A stretch of DNA of 64,000 nucleotides from Valencia hispanica (GCA_963556495.2 OY747702.1:21712403-21776402); one strand, 5' to 3'; counted from the stretch's first letter, positions 35,421 to 51,091 are shown. A program made the numbers and translations. The notes: generated by a model from the sequence alone, not told the origin.

Positions 35421-36504
35421 ATGTTTTTTTACAGTTAAAATTAGGGATCTGATTAATAAATAAAAAAAAATATGCTTGTGTAGTTTTTTTTTAGAGTGCC
35501 TCTTTAGGTGAAAACAATTAAAGCGACCCTCGCTGGTCAAATCTTGTAGAACTGGTTTTTCTAATAGCTCCCAAGGTCCTCCTAATCCAATAAAGACTAA
35601 TGGTATTTGCTCTGCAGATCTCAGGATGGATTTATTTTCTGTAAATGTAGCTGATGGCCATCAGTGAAGAAACATTTATGTTAGATTATATTCGCTTAGA
35701 GTTTTTATTATGGTGGAACTGATGAAATTTTGATTTTTCTGTAAAAATGTCAAGCCAAAGACAAGAAGAGTAAATCTTGTGACTCAGCCTAATATAAGAG
35801 AGCAGCCAGAGATCAATATAGAAAGCAAGGAATTTAAATAAAGTTGTGCAGCTACATTGTCAGTGTCAGAAACAGTGAAAGTAAATGTGACCGGAAAAAG
35901 GTGAAATGTAGGTTTATTAAGGTGGTACATAGTTAAACTTATATCTGTTTTTATTTCACATATTATTTTTAGTCTGCCAGATCTCACAGTGTGTTGTTCA
36001 TATTTTCATATTTGTGTCAGTGTAAAACGAGTGTGTATGTGTAACACACAGCTGAGGGTTTAGTTACAATGCATTTTCAGTAGAATCTTTGCGGTAGCTT
36101 CTCTATATTTGTGTGTCTGGAAGTTAGACAAAGAAGTGGAAAGAGGAAATACAGAGTGCTAATTTTAAGCTGCCAAATCATGCAATTTGTAGGTACTGCC
36201 TTGTCCTCACTTCAACTTCCTCTTTTCCTCTTCTAGGATACACTGTGTACTTCCTGTTGTCATGCATGAGGTTAAATTGTTTAGCTGGTGTCAATCACCT
36301 CTGTTTATGCTTGTTGTTTTTTTTTTAAAGGTTTTTTCATTTCTGTCAATCTTGTTTTCAGTCTATTAGGCATTCCTCGTCTTAATCAAATGAAAAGCAC
36401 CGATGTGAGCTTTGTGGTTTGAAAACTAGCCTATGTTAGCTCTGGATTAGTCGGTGCACCCTATATTCATTTTTTCTTTCAGTGTGCTCAGTGTCATAGG
36501 AAAG
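35421..36504. other. No gene recognised
   Basis: AT-rich; no repeat family or domain recognised. Confidence 0.55.
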
Positions 36505-36715
36505 CTGGAATCCTGTCCTCGAGGGCCGCTGTCCTACATCTTTTAGATTTGCCACTGGTGCAAAGCAACTAAATCAAATGGCCCTAATTAGCTCATCAGT
36601 ATGTATTCAAGTTCTTCAGAGTCCTGCTAATTCTTTGATTCATGTGTGTTGAAGCGGAGACACATAAAATATGCTGGACACCAGTCCTGAAGCACTGGAG
36701 TTTGACACCTGGGCA
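36505..36715. mobile_element. hAT-like MITE remnant
   Basis: CCTGTCCTCGAGGGCCGCTGTCC near the left and GGACACCAGTCCTGAAGC near the right are inverted relatives. The interior has CTAATTAGCTCATCAG and TTCATGTGTGTTGAAGC, as in the copy at 17704. The ends are degraded, so limits are approximate. Confidence 0.55.
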
Positions 36716-38710
36716 GTATAACATTCAGTAGGAGAGAAGCTGTGTTTTTTGACTAGGCAAATCTAAAACTTTCTATTTGTTGTTTTGTTTTTCTGCTTTG
36801 TTTTTTGCCTTTCAGAGGTAGAATTGCTGATGTGTTTCAGATCATTGTCAGCTATTCAGTTTTTAGTAATTCAAAAGATCTTGTGGCAGTAAGGCCTTAG
36901 TATGCTTATAGAAATTGAACAGAAAAAAAAGGTTTATAATAATTTTTGTCATTATTTAACAAGGTGATAAATGTTTTTCTTACAAGTACAAGGCTGATCT
37001 GAAAAGCTTAAATTATCATTTAAAAACTTATTTTTGTATTTAAACAGGTTATCCTAGTTGGGCATTAAAATCTGATCTGGCCATTAGAATCAATAACATC
37101 TGAAACAAGTGTGAAAAAAAATCATAAATAAAAGACATGTATAATATGGCAAATAAATTATGACATAATACATTACATCGGTAGATGATCAGTGGGTGAA
37201 TTTTTAAATAGAGCAAAATGAGTGTGGACAAATACATTTCAGACTATATTTGAACATAACTTGAGCAAAGTGATCTGAACGTTTCTTTAATTATCTCCTC
37301 TGACTCCAGACGAAGTTCCTTGTGAACAGATGTTGGATACCTGCCAGTTGTCAGCCATTCTCAGTTACCTTCTCCATAGATCTTGTCACAGCTCAGTGTC
37401 ATGAGATTATTTCAATGACCCCTCCCTCCAGAACATCTTGGGGAAAATTATGACACGTGTTGTTGTTTTGTTTTATACAGTCACTGTATAAAAGATGTCA
37501 GGAAGGAAGAAAGGATTAAGGAAGTTAGTACCTCAAGTCAGATTTTAGTTCACAGAGGGATGGACCTGGGATGATGTTTGCTCTTTTCTCCTTTGGGGGA
37601 GAGGATGGAATAGTATGCTGCACACTGAAATCACTTTAAACTGTGTTTAATCCTTCTACTTCGTGTTTCTGCAATGATTTCCCATCCAATTTACATTGAG
37701 ACTCCATCATTAGGGGAAACCCTGTCACATCCGAGTCTACATATCTCAAACAGACTGAAACCATTTGTGGATTTCACGTAGCATGCTCTTCCTTTGCCAT
37801 TACTGCTGCCTGTCCAGTTTGAGAAAAAAAAAGACAGATGCCACTTTATGCAGTAGATATATGTGCTAATCAGATCCTTGTAATTTGCAAAAAGTTACTA
37901 TCATTAAATAAATTACAAAACTTGCTGAAAAGCCATATTGCTCCCAAATGCTGCTTCCTTTTAAGCAATTCAGCAATACTCCATTCAAATAAAGTAGGCC
38001 GTTAAGTTTAGATGTTTCTGTTGGATTGCAATATTCTAATAAAAGCTATTCTCCTCTGCAGTCCTGTGGTGCCAGGAGACTATGCTATGATATGTGGCTC
38101 CCCAATGATTTGGGATTACAAGAATCTAATTTGCACAAAGAGAAATTACCCTGCAGTCTCTGCAGACCAAGGCCAAACAAACTGAAGTCTAATTACACAG
38201 AACCTTGCAGCAACCTTCTGCTTGGCTTTGTTTGGTCCCTCTAACCTTGGTCTGTGTCTAGTGAGACCATGGTGTTGCTCAGGCAATCTTGCAAAGAACA
38301 GTGGAAGCCCTTTGGTTGTGCGCTGAGATGATCAATATGGCTCTGTGAGACAAAGGTTTAACACAAATCCAGCTCATGCATCAGATACCTTGGCCTTTTA
38401 TCCTCCCTATTTCTATCACACAAATCATCTCTTCTCATTACAAGCACATCTGGTGTAAGTCAGGCCTTTTCAGCGATTGGGTAGAGCATTGATCCTAATC
38501 ATAACTGAACATCTTACAAATTAGCTGCTTGTTAAAGATTTATGACAGGTCTCACAAGATGGGTTTGTGGTTACATCTATTTTTTTATACTGGATGCAAT
38601 ATTTTTGGGGCGTAAGACTATTAAGATGACTGTGAGGGCAGTTTACTGTTACAAATCAGTTAAAAGGTAATAAAAAACAACATTTGGTCAATCAAAGAAC
38701 TTGAGGTTAT
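36716..38710. other. No gene recognised
   Basis: No domain or repeat recognised. One of the longer repeat-poor stretches of the right half. Confidence 0.5.
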
Positions 38711-39010
38711 CAAACAGTATAAGGCATGACATTATGACTGGCACCAGCGAACAATGCTGCTTTTGCATTCATCATTGCATCTCTTAGTGGGTGTTAAACA
38801 CAGTATTAAACTGCATGTGGAAGTTGTGTTCTCAAAGGTAATGTACTAGAAGTCCAAATTGTTATAACTTGATGGGTGAGTCAGAAAACCTCCAAAACTC
38901 CAAATATTGTGTAAAATGCTCAGTCTGCATTGAGCAGTATCTATCAAAAGTGGTCAAAAGAAGAAGCAGTGTTGAACACAGTTATGTGCATCAAAGGCTC
39001 ATTTGTGGTT
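38711..39010 (+). mobile_element. Tc1-like transposon, left half
   Basis: GCATGACATTATGACTGG resembles the terminal repeat that reappears inverted at 43297-43323 (GGTCATTATATTATGCC). Transposase-region landmarks follow: CAGAAAACCTCCAAAACTCC, GTATCTATCAAAAGTGGTC and CATCAAAGGCTCATTTGTGG. The match stops near 39010, just before a LINE tail. The probable other half is at 42680-43323. Confidence 0.6.
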
Positions 39011-39712
39011 ACTTTTCCTATATTAACTAATTTAGGTAAATTAGGTTTAACCAAAGCCAATGCAAGCAGGAGTTCTTACCTGGATCTATAAAAGAAATGA
39101 GTGGCAACTCGAAGAGATTCAGTTCAATTCAATTCAAAAATACTTTATTGATCCCAGAGGGAAATTAAGTGTTGGTATAGCTCATATAATTAATTATTTA
39201 AGGAGTTGTTGTAGATGATGATGGCTGTGGGCAGGAAGGATCTCCTGTAGTGGTCTGTATTGCAGCGAAACTGAAGAAGCCTCCGACTGAAGATGCTCTG
39301 TTGTTGTAGGATAGTCTCATGAAGAGGATGCACAGGGTTGTCCATAATTTCTTTTTGATTTTAGGAAGAATCCTTCTTTGCATCATCATCTCCAGAGGTT
39401 TCACAGTCGTCTCCAGAACAGAACCAGCCTTCTTTATCAAGTTGTTAATCCCTGGCTCTGATGCTGCTACCCCAACAGATAATGGCTGAAGAGATTACAC
39501 TCTCCACAACAGACTTGTAGAATAGCTGCAGCATCTTGCTGCAAACCTTGAAGGACCTAAGCTTCCTCAAGAAGTACAGTCTGCTCTGTCCCTTCTTGTA
39601 GATGGTTTCACTGTTCAGTCTCCAGTCCAGTCTGTTGTCAAGGTGAACTCCGAGGTATTTATACTCCTCAACCACCTCCAATTCTTCTCCCATGATGGGA
39701 ACAGTGTTTGAC

Positions 39713-40483
39713 TTATCCCTGTTTTTTTCTGAAATCTACAATCATCTCCCTTGTTTTGTTAACATTCAAGGTGAGACGATTGTTTCCACACCATGTCACA
39801 AAGTGGTCCACCAGCTCTCTGTATTCAGCTTCTTGTCCATCTTTGATACACCCGACAATTGCAGAGTCATCTGAGTATTTTTGCAGATGATAGGTCTCTG
39901 ATTTGTAGCGGAAGTCTGAGGTGTACAAAGTGAAAAGGAATGGTGAGCGTACGGTCCCCTGTGGTGCTCCTGTGCTGCTGACCACCTGGTTTGACACACA
40001 ATTATTCAGTCTCACAAACTGTGGTCTGTTTGTCAGGTAGTCATTGATCCAGGCTATTGTTGAGGGCTCCACCTGTGTCTTCAGAAGTTTCTGACAAAGC
40101 AAATCAGGCTGAATTGTGTTAAATGCACTGGAGAAATCAAAGAACATGATGCTCACAGTGCTGGCTGCTTTGTCCAGATGACAGTGGGTTGGTTGAAGCA
40201 GGTGGATGATGGCATCTTCAACTCCAACTCCACAGCGATAAGCAAACTGCAACGGGTCCTGATACGTTCTTGTTTGCTTACTCAGGGGTGCCAACAGGAG
40301 TCTCTCCAGGACCTTAATGGTGTGGGATGTCAGGGCAACAGTTCTATAGTCATTGATGACTGATGAGTGAGTTCTCTTTGGTACTGGAACAAGGCAGGAT
40401 GTCTTATACAACACTGGAACCTTCTCCTGAGTTAGGCTAAGGTTGAAGAGGTGCTGCAGAATCCCCAGAAAGCTGCTGTGCAC
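39713..40483 (-). pseudogene. CR1/L2-type LINE reverse transcriptase
   Basis: This is a 256-residue block starting inside the fingers region. Motifs in order: LVPVPKRTHSSVINDYRTVAL, LQFAYRCGVGVEDAI, FFDFSSAFNTIQPDLL (first catalytic Asp), STGAPQGTVRSPFLFTLY, YSDDSAIVG (active-site pair, with the usual F/YADD Ala replaced by Ser), and LTLNVNKTREMIVDFRKKQ. It is followed in another frame (39693-39445) by EEYKYLGVHLDNRLDW, the usual downstream region. Frames change at both ends. Confidence 0.85.
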
Positions 40484-40714
40484 AGGTCTTCAGGACTCTG
40501 AAGCTGAACCATCTGGACCTGCAGCCTTGTTCCGTTTCAGTTTTTTCCAGCTGCCTCTTCACCTGACTTTTGGAGACTTCCATCTATTCAATCCTTCCTG
40601 TCCTTAAAGCCTGTGATCTTTCTCATTCTTGACCAGACATCTCTGATATTATTCCTCTGTAGTTTGTTCTCCAGCTTCTTCCTGAATGCCTCCTTGCTGT
40701 CGCTGATCTTGACT

Positions 40715-41503
40715 TTAAGTTGCTTCTGTATACTCCTCAGTAATTCCATGTCTCCCTCTCTGAAGGCTCTTTTTTTTCTTGTTTAGCAGCTCCTTCAGGT
40801 CACTGGTGATGCAAGGTTTGTTATTAGGGAAGGATCTCACTGTTCTGGTGGGGATGATGTTGTCCACACAGAAGTTTATATAGTCAGTCACACACTCAGT
40901 CATGGCATTGATGTCCTCTCCATGTGCTTGGCAAAGAGTCATCCAGTCTGTGGTCTCAAAACAACCCTGCAGGGCTTCTTCAGCTTCCTGTGACCATTTT
41001 CTCACAGTTTGTTTTGTTACAGGTTGCCTCTGAACAAGGGGTTTATATTCTGAACAGAGAAAAACAAGATTGTGATCTGATTGTCCCAGATGAGGTCTTG
41101 GTTTGGACATGTATGCATCCTTTACATTTGCATAAAACAAATCCAAGGTCTTGTTTTCTCTTGTGGAGCAGCTGACAAACTGTTAAAATGTTGGAAGTAT
41201 AGACGAGAGTGAGGCATGATTAAAATCACCAGATATTACCACAAATGCATTGGGGTGCTGGGTCTGTAGCTTAGCAACAACAGAACTGATGACATCCCAT
41301 GCATTATCGGCAACGGCTGAAGGTGGAATGTAAACAACTGCCAAAATTACACTGATGAACTCTCTTGGTAAATAATATTGACGAAAACTCACTGCCAATA
41401 GTTCGACATCTGGGCTGCAGAGACGACACTTCACAGTAACATGTCCTGGATGAAACCATCTGTTGTTGACAAGCACTGCTACTCCACCTCTTTTTCTGGC
41501 CAT
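40715..41503 (-). pseudogene. CR1/L2-type LINE endonuclease
   Basis: There are two frames. 41503-41183 has KRGGVAVLVNN, YYLPREFISVILAVVYIPP and VVISGDFNHA (metal-binding Asp/Asn). 41146-40715 continues with LDLFYANVKDAY and LGQSDHNLVFL (catalytic Asp-His). A frameshift separates the two. The N-terminal strand with the catalytic Glu is absent, so the copy is 5' truncated at about 41515. Confidence 0.8.
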
Positions 41504-41929
41504 GGTTACGCATCATAACAAGTTATCAAAAAGTGAAGAATTTACAGCAAAAATCCTTCCAGCTTCACAGCACCAAAAACTAGAAAGTATACAGGTTAAA
41601 AAAATGCAATCTTCCTCAAGAAAAAAGAGGAACCAATGTACAAAAAACAAAAACTTAATATGTAGCCAACAGAACCACTCCAACATGCAGCCACCCAGAG
41701 CAGCACAATTTGGATGTCATTATATCACTATAAACAAGCCATACAGTAAATGTTTCAACCTGGAGCCAGTTTAACTTAGCAAATTATACTGTTAATGTCA
41801 GTATTGCTGAAAAAAAAAAAATCCCCTTATATTCCCATCTTAAACTATAAAAGGTCATGTTGGAAATGCTATGCAGTCCCAAAAAGCTGATCCATAATGT
41901 GATTGGTAGTCATCGGTTTTGGGAAATAG

Positions 41930-42010
41930 GCAAGGCAAGGCAATTTTATTTGTATAGCACACTTTCAACAACAAGGTGATTCAATAGGATTCAATAGGAG
42001 CTAAACACAT
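41930..42010. repeat. Interspersed repeat fragment (GGCAATTTTATTTGTATAGC)
   Basis: AAGGCAAGGCAATTTTATTT, then GTATAGCACACTTTCAACAA, is the start of a very common fish repeat. Only the first 80 bp or so is recognisable. Confidence 0.5.
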
Positions 42011-42679
42011 TTAAAGCAATATTTAAACCTGTTGATAATAGAAGACCAACAGAGTGAATGAACCAAGCTGGAAATTGCATCAATATTCAGTGGAAAATAT
42101 CAGCTGTGAGTGCTGCTCTATATAGTGCACTGACCTACTGAAACTCTGAGATGGATGATATAAAAAACAGAAGGAAAGTAAGAAACAGTAGCCTCAGTTT
42201 TTTCCACTACTATTCACACTTTTACAAAAACTATCTTTTGAATGTTTTTTTCTATAGTTGACAGGTCAAAAATGAAACCCACTCAAGAGTTTTAGACATT
42301 GCTGTCATGATGTTTTGATTGGTTGTTGCCTCCAAGAGCCTCTGATGAAAGCAGATCTTTCTTCTGGCCTGGGTCAAATTTAGTGCTAAGACAGAGCCAG
42401 TTTATTGCTGCAAAAGCAATAAACTAGTTATTTATGGGAAATAGTTGGTACTATGCACGCAGCATCACCAGTTTAGCACTAGAACTGGTTTGGTTGAAAT
42501 CCCTAATAGAAGTATGTAATGAAAAAAAAGCTGGTTCAGAAGTAAAAGTGTAAAAATGGAAATCATATTACAATATCCCTATAAGGCCACATGACTACAG
42601 GCCTGTTATTTAAAAGAATAGATCTTTCTAATCGTTACAAGAACAATGAAAAAAACTGTTAAGCAGCTCTCTGTGTAGC

Positions 42680-43323
42680 AGCTTGTAAGCGTCCCTATGC
42701 TCATTACATGCCAATGGGTATCAGAACTGTAAAAGAGGTAGAAGGTGTCTTTGTCTGATGAATCATATCTACTTTTCTTATCTCAAATGGACAGTTGGGT
42801 GTGTGCCCTGTGTTAGAGAAAAACTGAGAAAAATATTGCACCAGGATGCATTATGGAGGAAGCCGAAGTGTGATATATTGGGTCATGTTCTACTTGAAAA
42901 CCTTGGGTCCAGATGCTATTACGTGTATACCAAAAACCTAAGCATTGTTGCAGACCATGTTAAAACAATGTTCTCTTATGGCTGTGGCCTCCTCCTGCAG
43001 TGTAAAGCACCCTGACACAAAACAAAAATGTTTCAGGGATGGTTTGAAAAGCACAAATACAAGTTTTAAATGTTGACAGAGGCTCCAAACATTCAAGATC
43101 TCAATGCAATTGAGCATCTGTGGGATGTGATAAACAAGTCGATCCATAGAATACCCACCTCACAATTTTCAGGGCTTGAAAGATATGCTGCAAACATCTT
43201 GGGGCCATATATCACACCACTACAGCTTCAAGGGTCCAGTGGATTCCTTGGCTCAGAACTGCTTTGGCAGCAAAAGGCACTCTATTAGACATGTGGTCAT
43301 TATATTATGCCTGATAGGTGTAT
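42680..43323 (+). mobile_element. Tc1-like transposon, right half
   Basis: Transposase fossils are readable: GTCTGATGAATCAT (first catalytic region), LSIVADHV near 42940, YGCGLLLQ, and DLNAIEHLWDV near 43095, where the third catalytic Glu is kept. The end GGTCATTATATTATGCCTGA matches, inverted, the terminus at 38711. Stops and indels break the frame. Confidence 0.75.
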
Positions 43324-43703
43324 AACTATACTCTTGATCCCCTAGTTTTAAAGTACCCTTTTAGAGAAACACAACCTAACAATTATGCCTTGCACTGTCT
43401 ACAGCAAGAGAGCTACTGTTAAAATCAGAGTGACTGATTCTGTTACTAAAATGTGTTGTAAGAACTTAGATTTAGACACCATGTTGGCAAGCTTTAGAAT
43501 TAAATTTTTTATGTATATAAAAAAAAACAGAAGAAAAAGAAAAAAGATAGGATAAAACTTATCCTAAACTATCTGTTCACTTGTAATGTTATACTTTTGT
43601 AATTGAAACACATAGCTATCTAAGTCTCACCACAAGTGAAGCTTAGTTTTAATTTATTTCAATCACATTACATTTATGCTTCCATAAGTGATGAAAGCTA
43701 GTT

Positions 43704-44521
43704 TATACTTCTCCATCAGCAAGTTTGCACTCACACGCACAAGTATCGACGGAAAAGTTTTCTTTTCAGACCTCTCCGTCATGTCTGATTGTCAACAGTG
43801 TATATACCTTTTTTAGGTTTAAACTAAAACTTTTCACTTGAACAACTTCTCCCTCCTCCAATACTCAAAAGAGATTTTTGTGGACAAATATGAGAAAAAG
43901 CTCCTCACTTTTCGCTATTGTATCGGATACTGAACACCCCTAAATTGTCTTATTTAAGACGCTCTTCATTCTGCTTCATCTCTGCTGCTAGATATCTTCA
44001 GCACTCTGTTTTTTGTAAATCCCAGTGCTGTTGACAAATTTAAAGTACTGTGCCCACTATTGGCCTGCATTTCTATTGCGCTTTTTTAGTCAGAGGACCA
44101 AAAAGCGCTTTACACTACATTCAGTCATTCACCCATTCACGCACACATTCACACACTGGTGGTGGTAAGCTACATTGTAGCCACAGCTGCCCTGGGGCAC
44201 ACTGACAGAAGCGTGGCTGCTGTACACACAGGCGCCACTGGGCCCTCTGACCAACACCAGTAGCCAAGGTGGGTGAATTGATTTGCCCAAGGACCCAACG
44301 AGATGGACAGAGCAGTGATTCGAACCAGCAACCCATCAGTTACGGGACGAACACCTGAGCCACGGTCGCCTCAATCACAGGCTTGCACTTTCCGTACCTT
44401 TCGACGGACATTTAAAAAATTGGATATATCTCCGTCAGCCTCTGCGGTTTTGCCGCAGAGCCCTTGTGTCGACGGATGATGGTGCTACGCATCTCCACAC
44501 CTCTTCTGATGATGAAGTATA
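43704..44521. mobile_element. MITE with TATACTTCT ends, interrupted by a repeat
   Basis: TATACTTCTCCATCAG at 43704-43719 pairs with CTGATGATGAAGTATA at 44506-44521 (14 of 16). The inside holds GTATCGACGGAAAAG and TTTCGACGGAC, again inverted relatives. The repeat at 44056-44370 has inserted in its middle. The family is widespread in fish as far as I recall. Confidence 0.65.
44056..44370 (+). repeat. Interspersed repeat (GCGCTTTACAC...CACGGTCGCC family)
   Basis: AAAAGCGCTTTACACTACA, CATTCACACACTGG, GTAAGCTACATTGTAGCC, GGTGAATTGATTTGCCC and GAGCCACGGTCGCC belong to the same family as the copies at 24139 and 31143 but form a longer version. It is nested within the MITE at 43704-44521. Confidence 0.7.
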
Positions 44522-45036
44522 TTGATCAACAGTGCAAAGTTATATTTAGACATAAACTAGTACCTAGACATGTTTTGTATGCATTTGGTAATGGTGTTAA
44601 GTGAACATGTTTGCAGGGCACTGTGTGGCTTTCAGCTGGAGCCAACAACAGGGCAGTTTTCATTTGTAGTGGAGCTTTTGTTGGCGCCGGCTGTAGCTTT
44701 GAGTGTTAAACATTTCTAAACTTGTTCATGCAAACGTTTGTGTTTTTCATAAATACTGAGAAAGATGATTCTTTTTTTTTTTACTTAAGTAGCCATATTC
44801 CCATGCATAAACAATGTCTCTTTTTCCCTTATCAGCCTTAAAACTTAAGTTGGTGGCAAAATAAACATGGTTCCTTGTCCAGTCTTGCACAGCTCTTATT
44901 GTTTTAATATTTCTTATATAAGCTTTCTAACTGTCGATATTGGCATGTTTGGGCGAGTAGCTGCTTTGTTGTGTGCAATTTTTGACACTTCAGCTTAACT
45001 GGAACAACACGCTAATTTGTCTTTTCCATTTTTTAA

Positions 45037-45535
45037 AGGGGCTATATGCAATTTTCTGAAATTTAAACTCGCGACTGACACCTGTGGCAAAAAAAACGGA
45101 ACTGCTCTTCCTTTCTGCTCGCTCTCGTAGCGCGCGCTCCTACGCCGGTCGCTCTCAATCTTCGATCTTTTTCAGGCACTTGTCAGGGGTTTAACTTTTT
45201 CAGTCTTATGTGGAGTTACTGTTGGTGTCAGAGTTGTCCTTGGTGTCTTCTGTGTATTCGCACAATCCATTGCACTGCTTGCGAGTGCTGACTAGCGGTG
45301 GTGGCAGAGTGATCTGAAACATTTAACATGAACGCGCTTGATGTCACATCCGCAGACAGAGCGGGAAAATCCGACCCGACAGAAAATAGAAAAAATTGGA
45401 TACAGGCTTATAGGTGCACCCACTGTGAGCTGACAAGGTGTCAGTATGCTCATCAGGATATGTTTGAGTCATAAATGGTCAAATAAAAAGGCTATTGTTA
45501 CATTTATTTTGGGGGAAAAGTTGCATATAGCCCCT
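45037..45535. mobile_element. 499-bp TTAA-flanked MITE
   Basis: There are perfect 15-bp inverted repeats, AGGGGCTATATGCAA at 45037-45051 and its complement at 45521-45535. Each is bordered by TTAA (45033-45036 and 45536-45539). The interior is CpG-richer than its surroundings (TAGCGCGCGCTCCTACGCCGG) and has no coding capacity. It is piggyBac-like by target choice. Confidence 0.87.
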
Positions 45536-45539
45536 TTAA

Positions 45540-46439
45540 GCATTCGCTAAGGGACACTGCTGCTGCGTCATGTCTTGTCTATACTGCAGATATACAAGAA
45601 ATTGTCAATTACTAAGTAAAAGTACTTGGATAATCAGATTTTAATAAACAAATTCTTCTTCTTAAGATCATTTAAATAAATTTTTATCAAATTAAAGGTT
45701 GGATTTTTAATTTGTTTCTGTATTATGCAGCTCCAATAAAATGTTTTTTTTTTATATTTGTGTACTGAACAAATAAAATGTAAAGTATATTTCAACACAT
45801 TTAATTTAATTACCTTACTCAATTGAGAGCTGGCATAACAATCCCTGTGAAACGAACCATTCCAGCTGCATACAAGTACACCATAATTATCTCTCATATC
45901 GTAATTATTATGGCGAAAACTACATTTCTTAAAATCAGAGCAAGTTCAGGATTGTCTGCATCATGCGCTAATAGTGCCTACAGCGATCTTCACCATCCTG
46001 TGAAACTCCCAGTTTACTAATAATATTTCCTTTGCACTGTTTCCTGTAGAACTGGTAGCATGTTCGCTGACTCGCCCTTTTCTCATGTATTGTGGCCCTT
46101 ACCCTCAGCACACCCAAACCCAACAGTTCCTGTCTGCTCAAACACAGACAGGATTTACGATATGCACGGGAACTAAATGTTGCACTTACTGTACTCTGTC
46201 TAAGACGTGTAGCTGGGTCAAAATTGGGAGCACAAGATAGGTAGATCGAGTTTGTTGCACAAAGAACATCCTATTTGTTAATTGAAAGGAAAATAATACA
46301 CAGTTTTCAGAATGATTAAAAAAATTAGAAAAGTTTTACCTGTGCTCAACCCCATTTACTCTTGTACCAAGAAATAACGTCCAGTGTAACCAGTCGACTA
46401 AAATGGAACCAATTGTACGTGATTTAAATCGCAAAAATT
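45540..46439. other. No gene recognised
   Basis: AT-rich; nothing supported. Confidence 0.55.
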
Positions 46440-46990
46440 TTGCTTTTCGTTGAAGGCCTCAAATAGTTTGATACAGAACATTAGTGAACAAACAGCATCA
46501 CGAAGACCAAGGAACATGGATAAAGTTGTGAAGCTGAAATACCTACAAGTTATGGCTTTCAACATAACTTGTCAGACCAGGAAAGGAAAGCATTATTCAG
46601 AGAAGCAGATGACTCTATGGAAGAAGGCCATTGTTAATAAAATAATAAGGCCAGTTTGCAGTTTGAGACATTTCTCTGATAAGACCAAATTTGAATTTTT
46701 TGTTTCATATGCAAAGCACTTTATGTTGTCGAAACCAAACAACTTTTCCCACTAAAAACTGCTCCCTAAACTAACTATCCCCCTTGGTGAAACACAGATT
46801 GCTGCATCCAGGTGTTCAGTGCTTGCAGAGACATACAGTGCCCCTAAAAGACTTACAGCTTCAAATGCTGTGTTGAAAAAGGGAGCTATGTGTAAATACA
46901 AAAAAATCTATTTTTCACTATTTTTCTTTCACTTAACAATTAACTACTTTGTGTTGGTCTATTACATGCAATCCCACAAAAATACATAGA
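46440..46990 (+). mobile_element. Degraded Tc1-like transposon
   Basis: GAAGGCCTCAAATAGTTTG, GAACAAACAGCATCACGAAG, GATAAGACCAAATTTGAATT, CCCCTAAAAGACTTACAGC and TGTGTTGGTCTATTACATGC keep the family order with large deletions. The 101-codon frame at 46450 is a relic of the transposase region, not a gene. Confidence 0.7.
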
Positions 46991-49946
<2,956 letters not shown>

Positions 49947-50243
49947 TTAACAAGCTTTTTGTTTGTCTCCAATGGTATTTTCAGCTTCTCCTCTTCTGCG
50001 ACAAACTCTTTTTGCTGTGAACCATTTTGTGAGAACTTTGGTTGTGTGTTTCTGATAATTGTCCAGTTGGAAGAGCCAAGGCTCCCCAAGGCGAAGAGTT
50101 TCTGCAAACTGCCTGATGTTTTCCACCGAGATCTTAATGTACTCCAGATCTGATTCCCAAAGAGAATCTGTGGATGGAACTAAACAACAGTGATGCCAAG
50201 GAAGTTTTCTAACTGCAGAAAAAAAGGATGTCCCAAATCCCAA
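49947..50243 (-). pseudogene. Tc1-like transposase fragment
   Basis: The minus frame reads LGEPWLFQLDNYQKHTTKVL followed by TKWF, which resembles the Tc1 core FQQDNDPKHTSK...WF around the second catalytic Asp. No terminal repeats or other motifs were placed, so only a fossil fragment is claimed. Confidence 0.5.
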
Positions 50244-51091
50244 AAGGAGACAGATAAAAAAACTGCTTTTTGACAGCTATGAGAAATGGTTGATTGATAT
50301 TGACGTGACAAAGAGCATAAACAACTTCGGACAGTTTAATGTCTTTCATGCCTGTGATGTTCCCAAAAAGACTAAATTCATTTAAAAAAAACAAAGTCTG
50401 GCAAAATTTGACACGAGTATGAGTCCTTTAGGCCTATACTGTAGCAGCATAGTTATTTACTCACACTCTGCTGTACAGGATTATCAACTGAGTTGTCTGA
50501 GTCCAACTCTACTCACCAGTAATTGTGAAGCTAGTAATTTAGCCTGGCTGAACCCTTTACTGTGCAGGGCTGGAATCTGTCAGCTATTCATAGTTCTGGT
50601 CAGGGGATTCTTAATACTACCATGCAACAAAAATGGAAAAAAAAAGAATGTTAGATCAGAGAACATACGAAATAAAGATTAACAAACAGCTGTTATATCA
50701 GTTGCAAAAATGTAATTTATATCATGCTTTGAATATCCCAAATAGACTATTTGTCTGCATCTGACTGTTTTGATTTATCATGTTTTTTTTTTTGTTTTCT
50801 TTGTTTTTGATTTTATGTGCACATTTTCTGTCCCTGAACCAGTTCACTACGACAGCCAAAAGGAAACCCACCCACTCGTCTTTCAGCAGATGGAAATAAC
50901 CTTTCCAGATTGTCCCCCGCTGGAGATACAATTACCAAAGCAGCCCTGGCTGTTAGTGGAAGTGTTCATCTGACCTCTGAAAACCCTGCCAGGTCCCTCT
51001 GTGATGTTGGTTTCTCATCACAACAGCTACATAAACTTTGAACAGGAAAAGAAAAAAACATGTGGCTCCCACTCATTACTGTCAGGTAAGT
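50244..51091. other. No gene recognised
   Basis: No domain or repeat recognised. Confidence 0.5.

Larger units (their letters stand above)
39117..41515 (-). mobile_element. CR1/L2-type LINE, degenerate
   Basis: Minus-strand order: endonuclease (41503-40715), reverse transcriptase (40483-39713), C-terminal region (39693-39198), and 3' end TACTTTATTGATCCCAGAGG (plus strand) with a short AATTC-repeat tail at 39117-39137. Frames are broken at each boundary, so it is a fossil. The short untranslated end with a simple-repeat tail fits the CR1/L2/Rex1 group; the exact clade is uncertain. It lies between the two halves of a Tc1-like element. Confidence 0.82.

Noticed and set aside
46450..46755. 101-codon plus-strand frame
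   Set aside because: It lies wholly within a decayed Tc1 copy.
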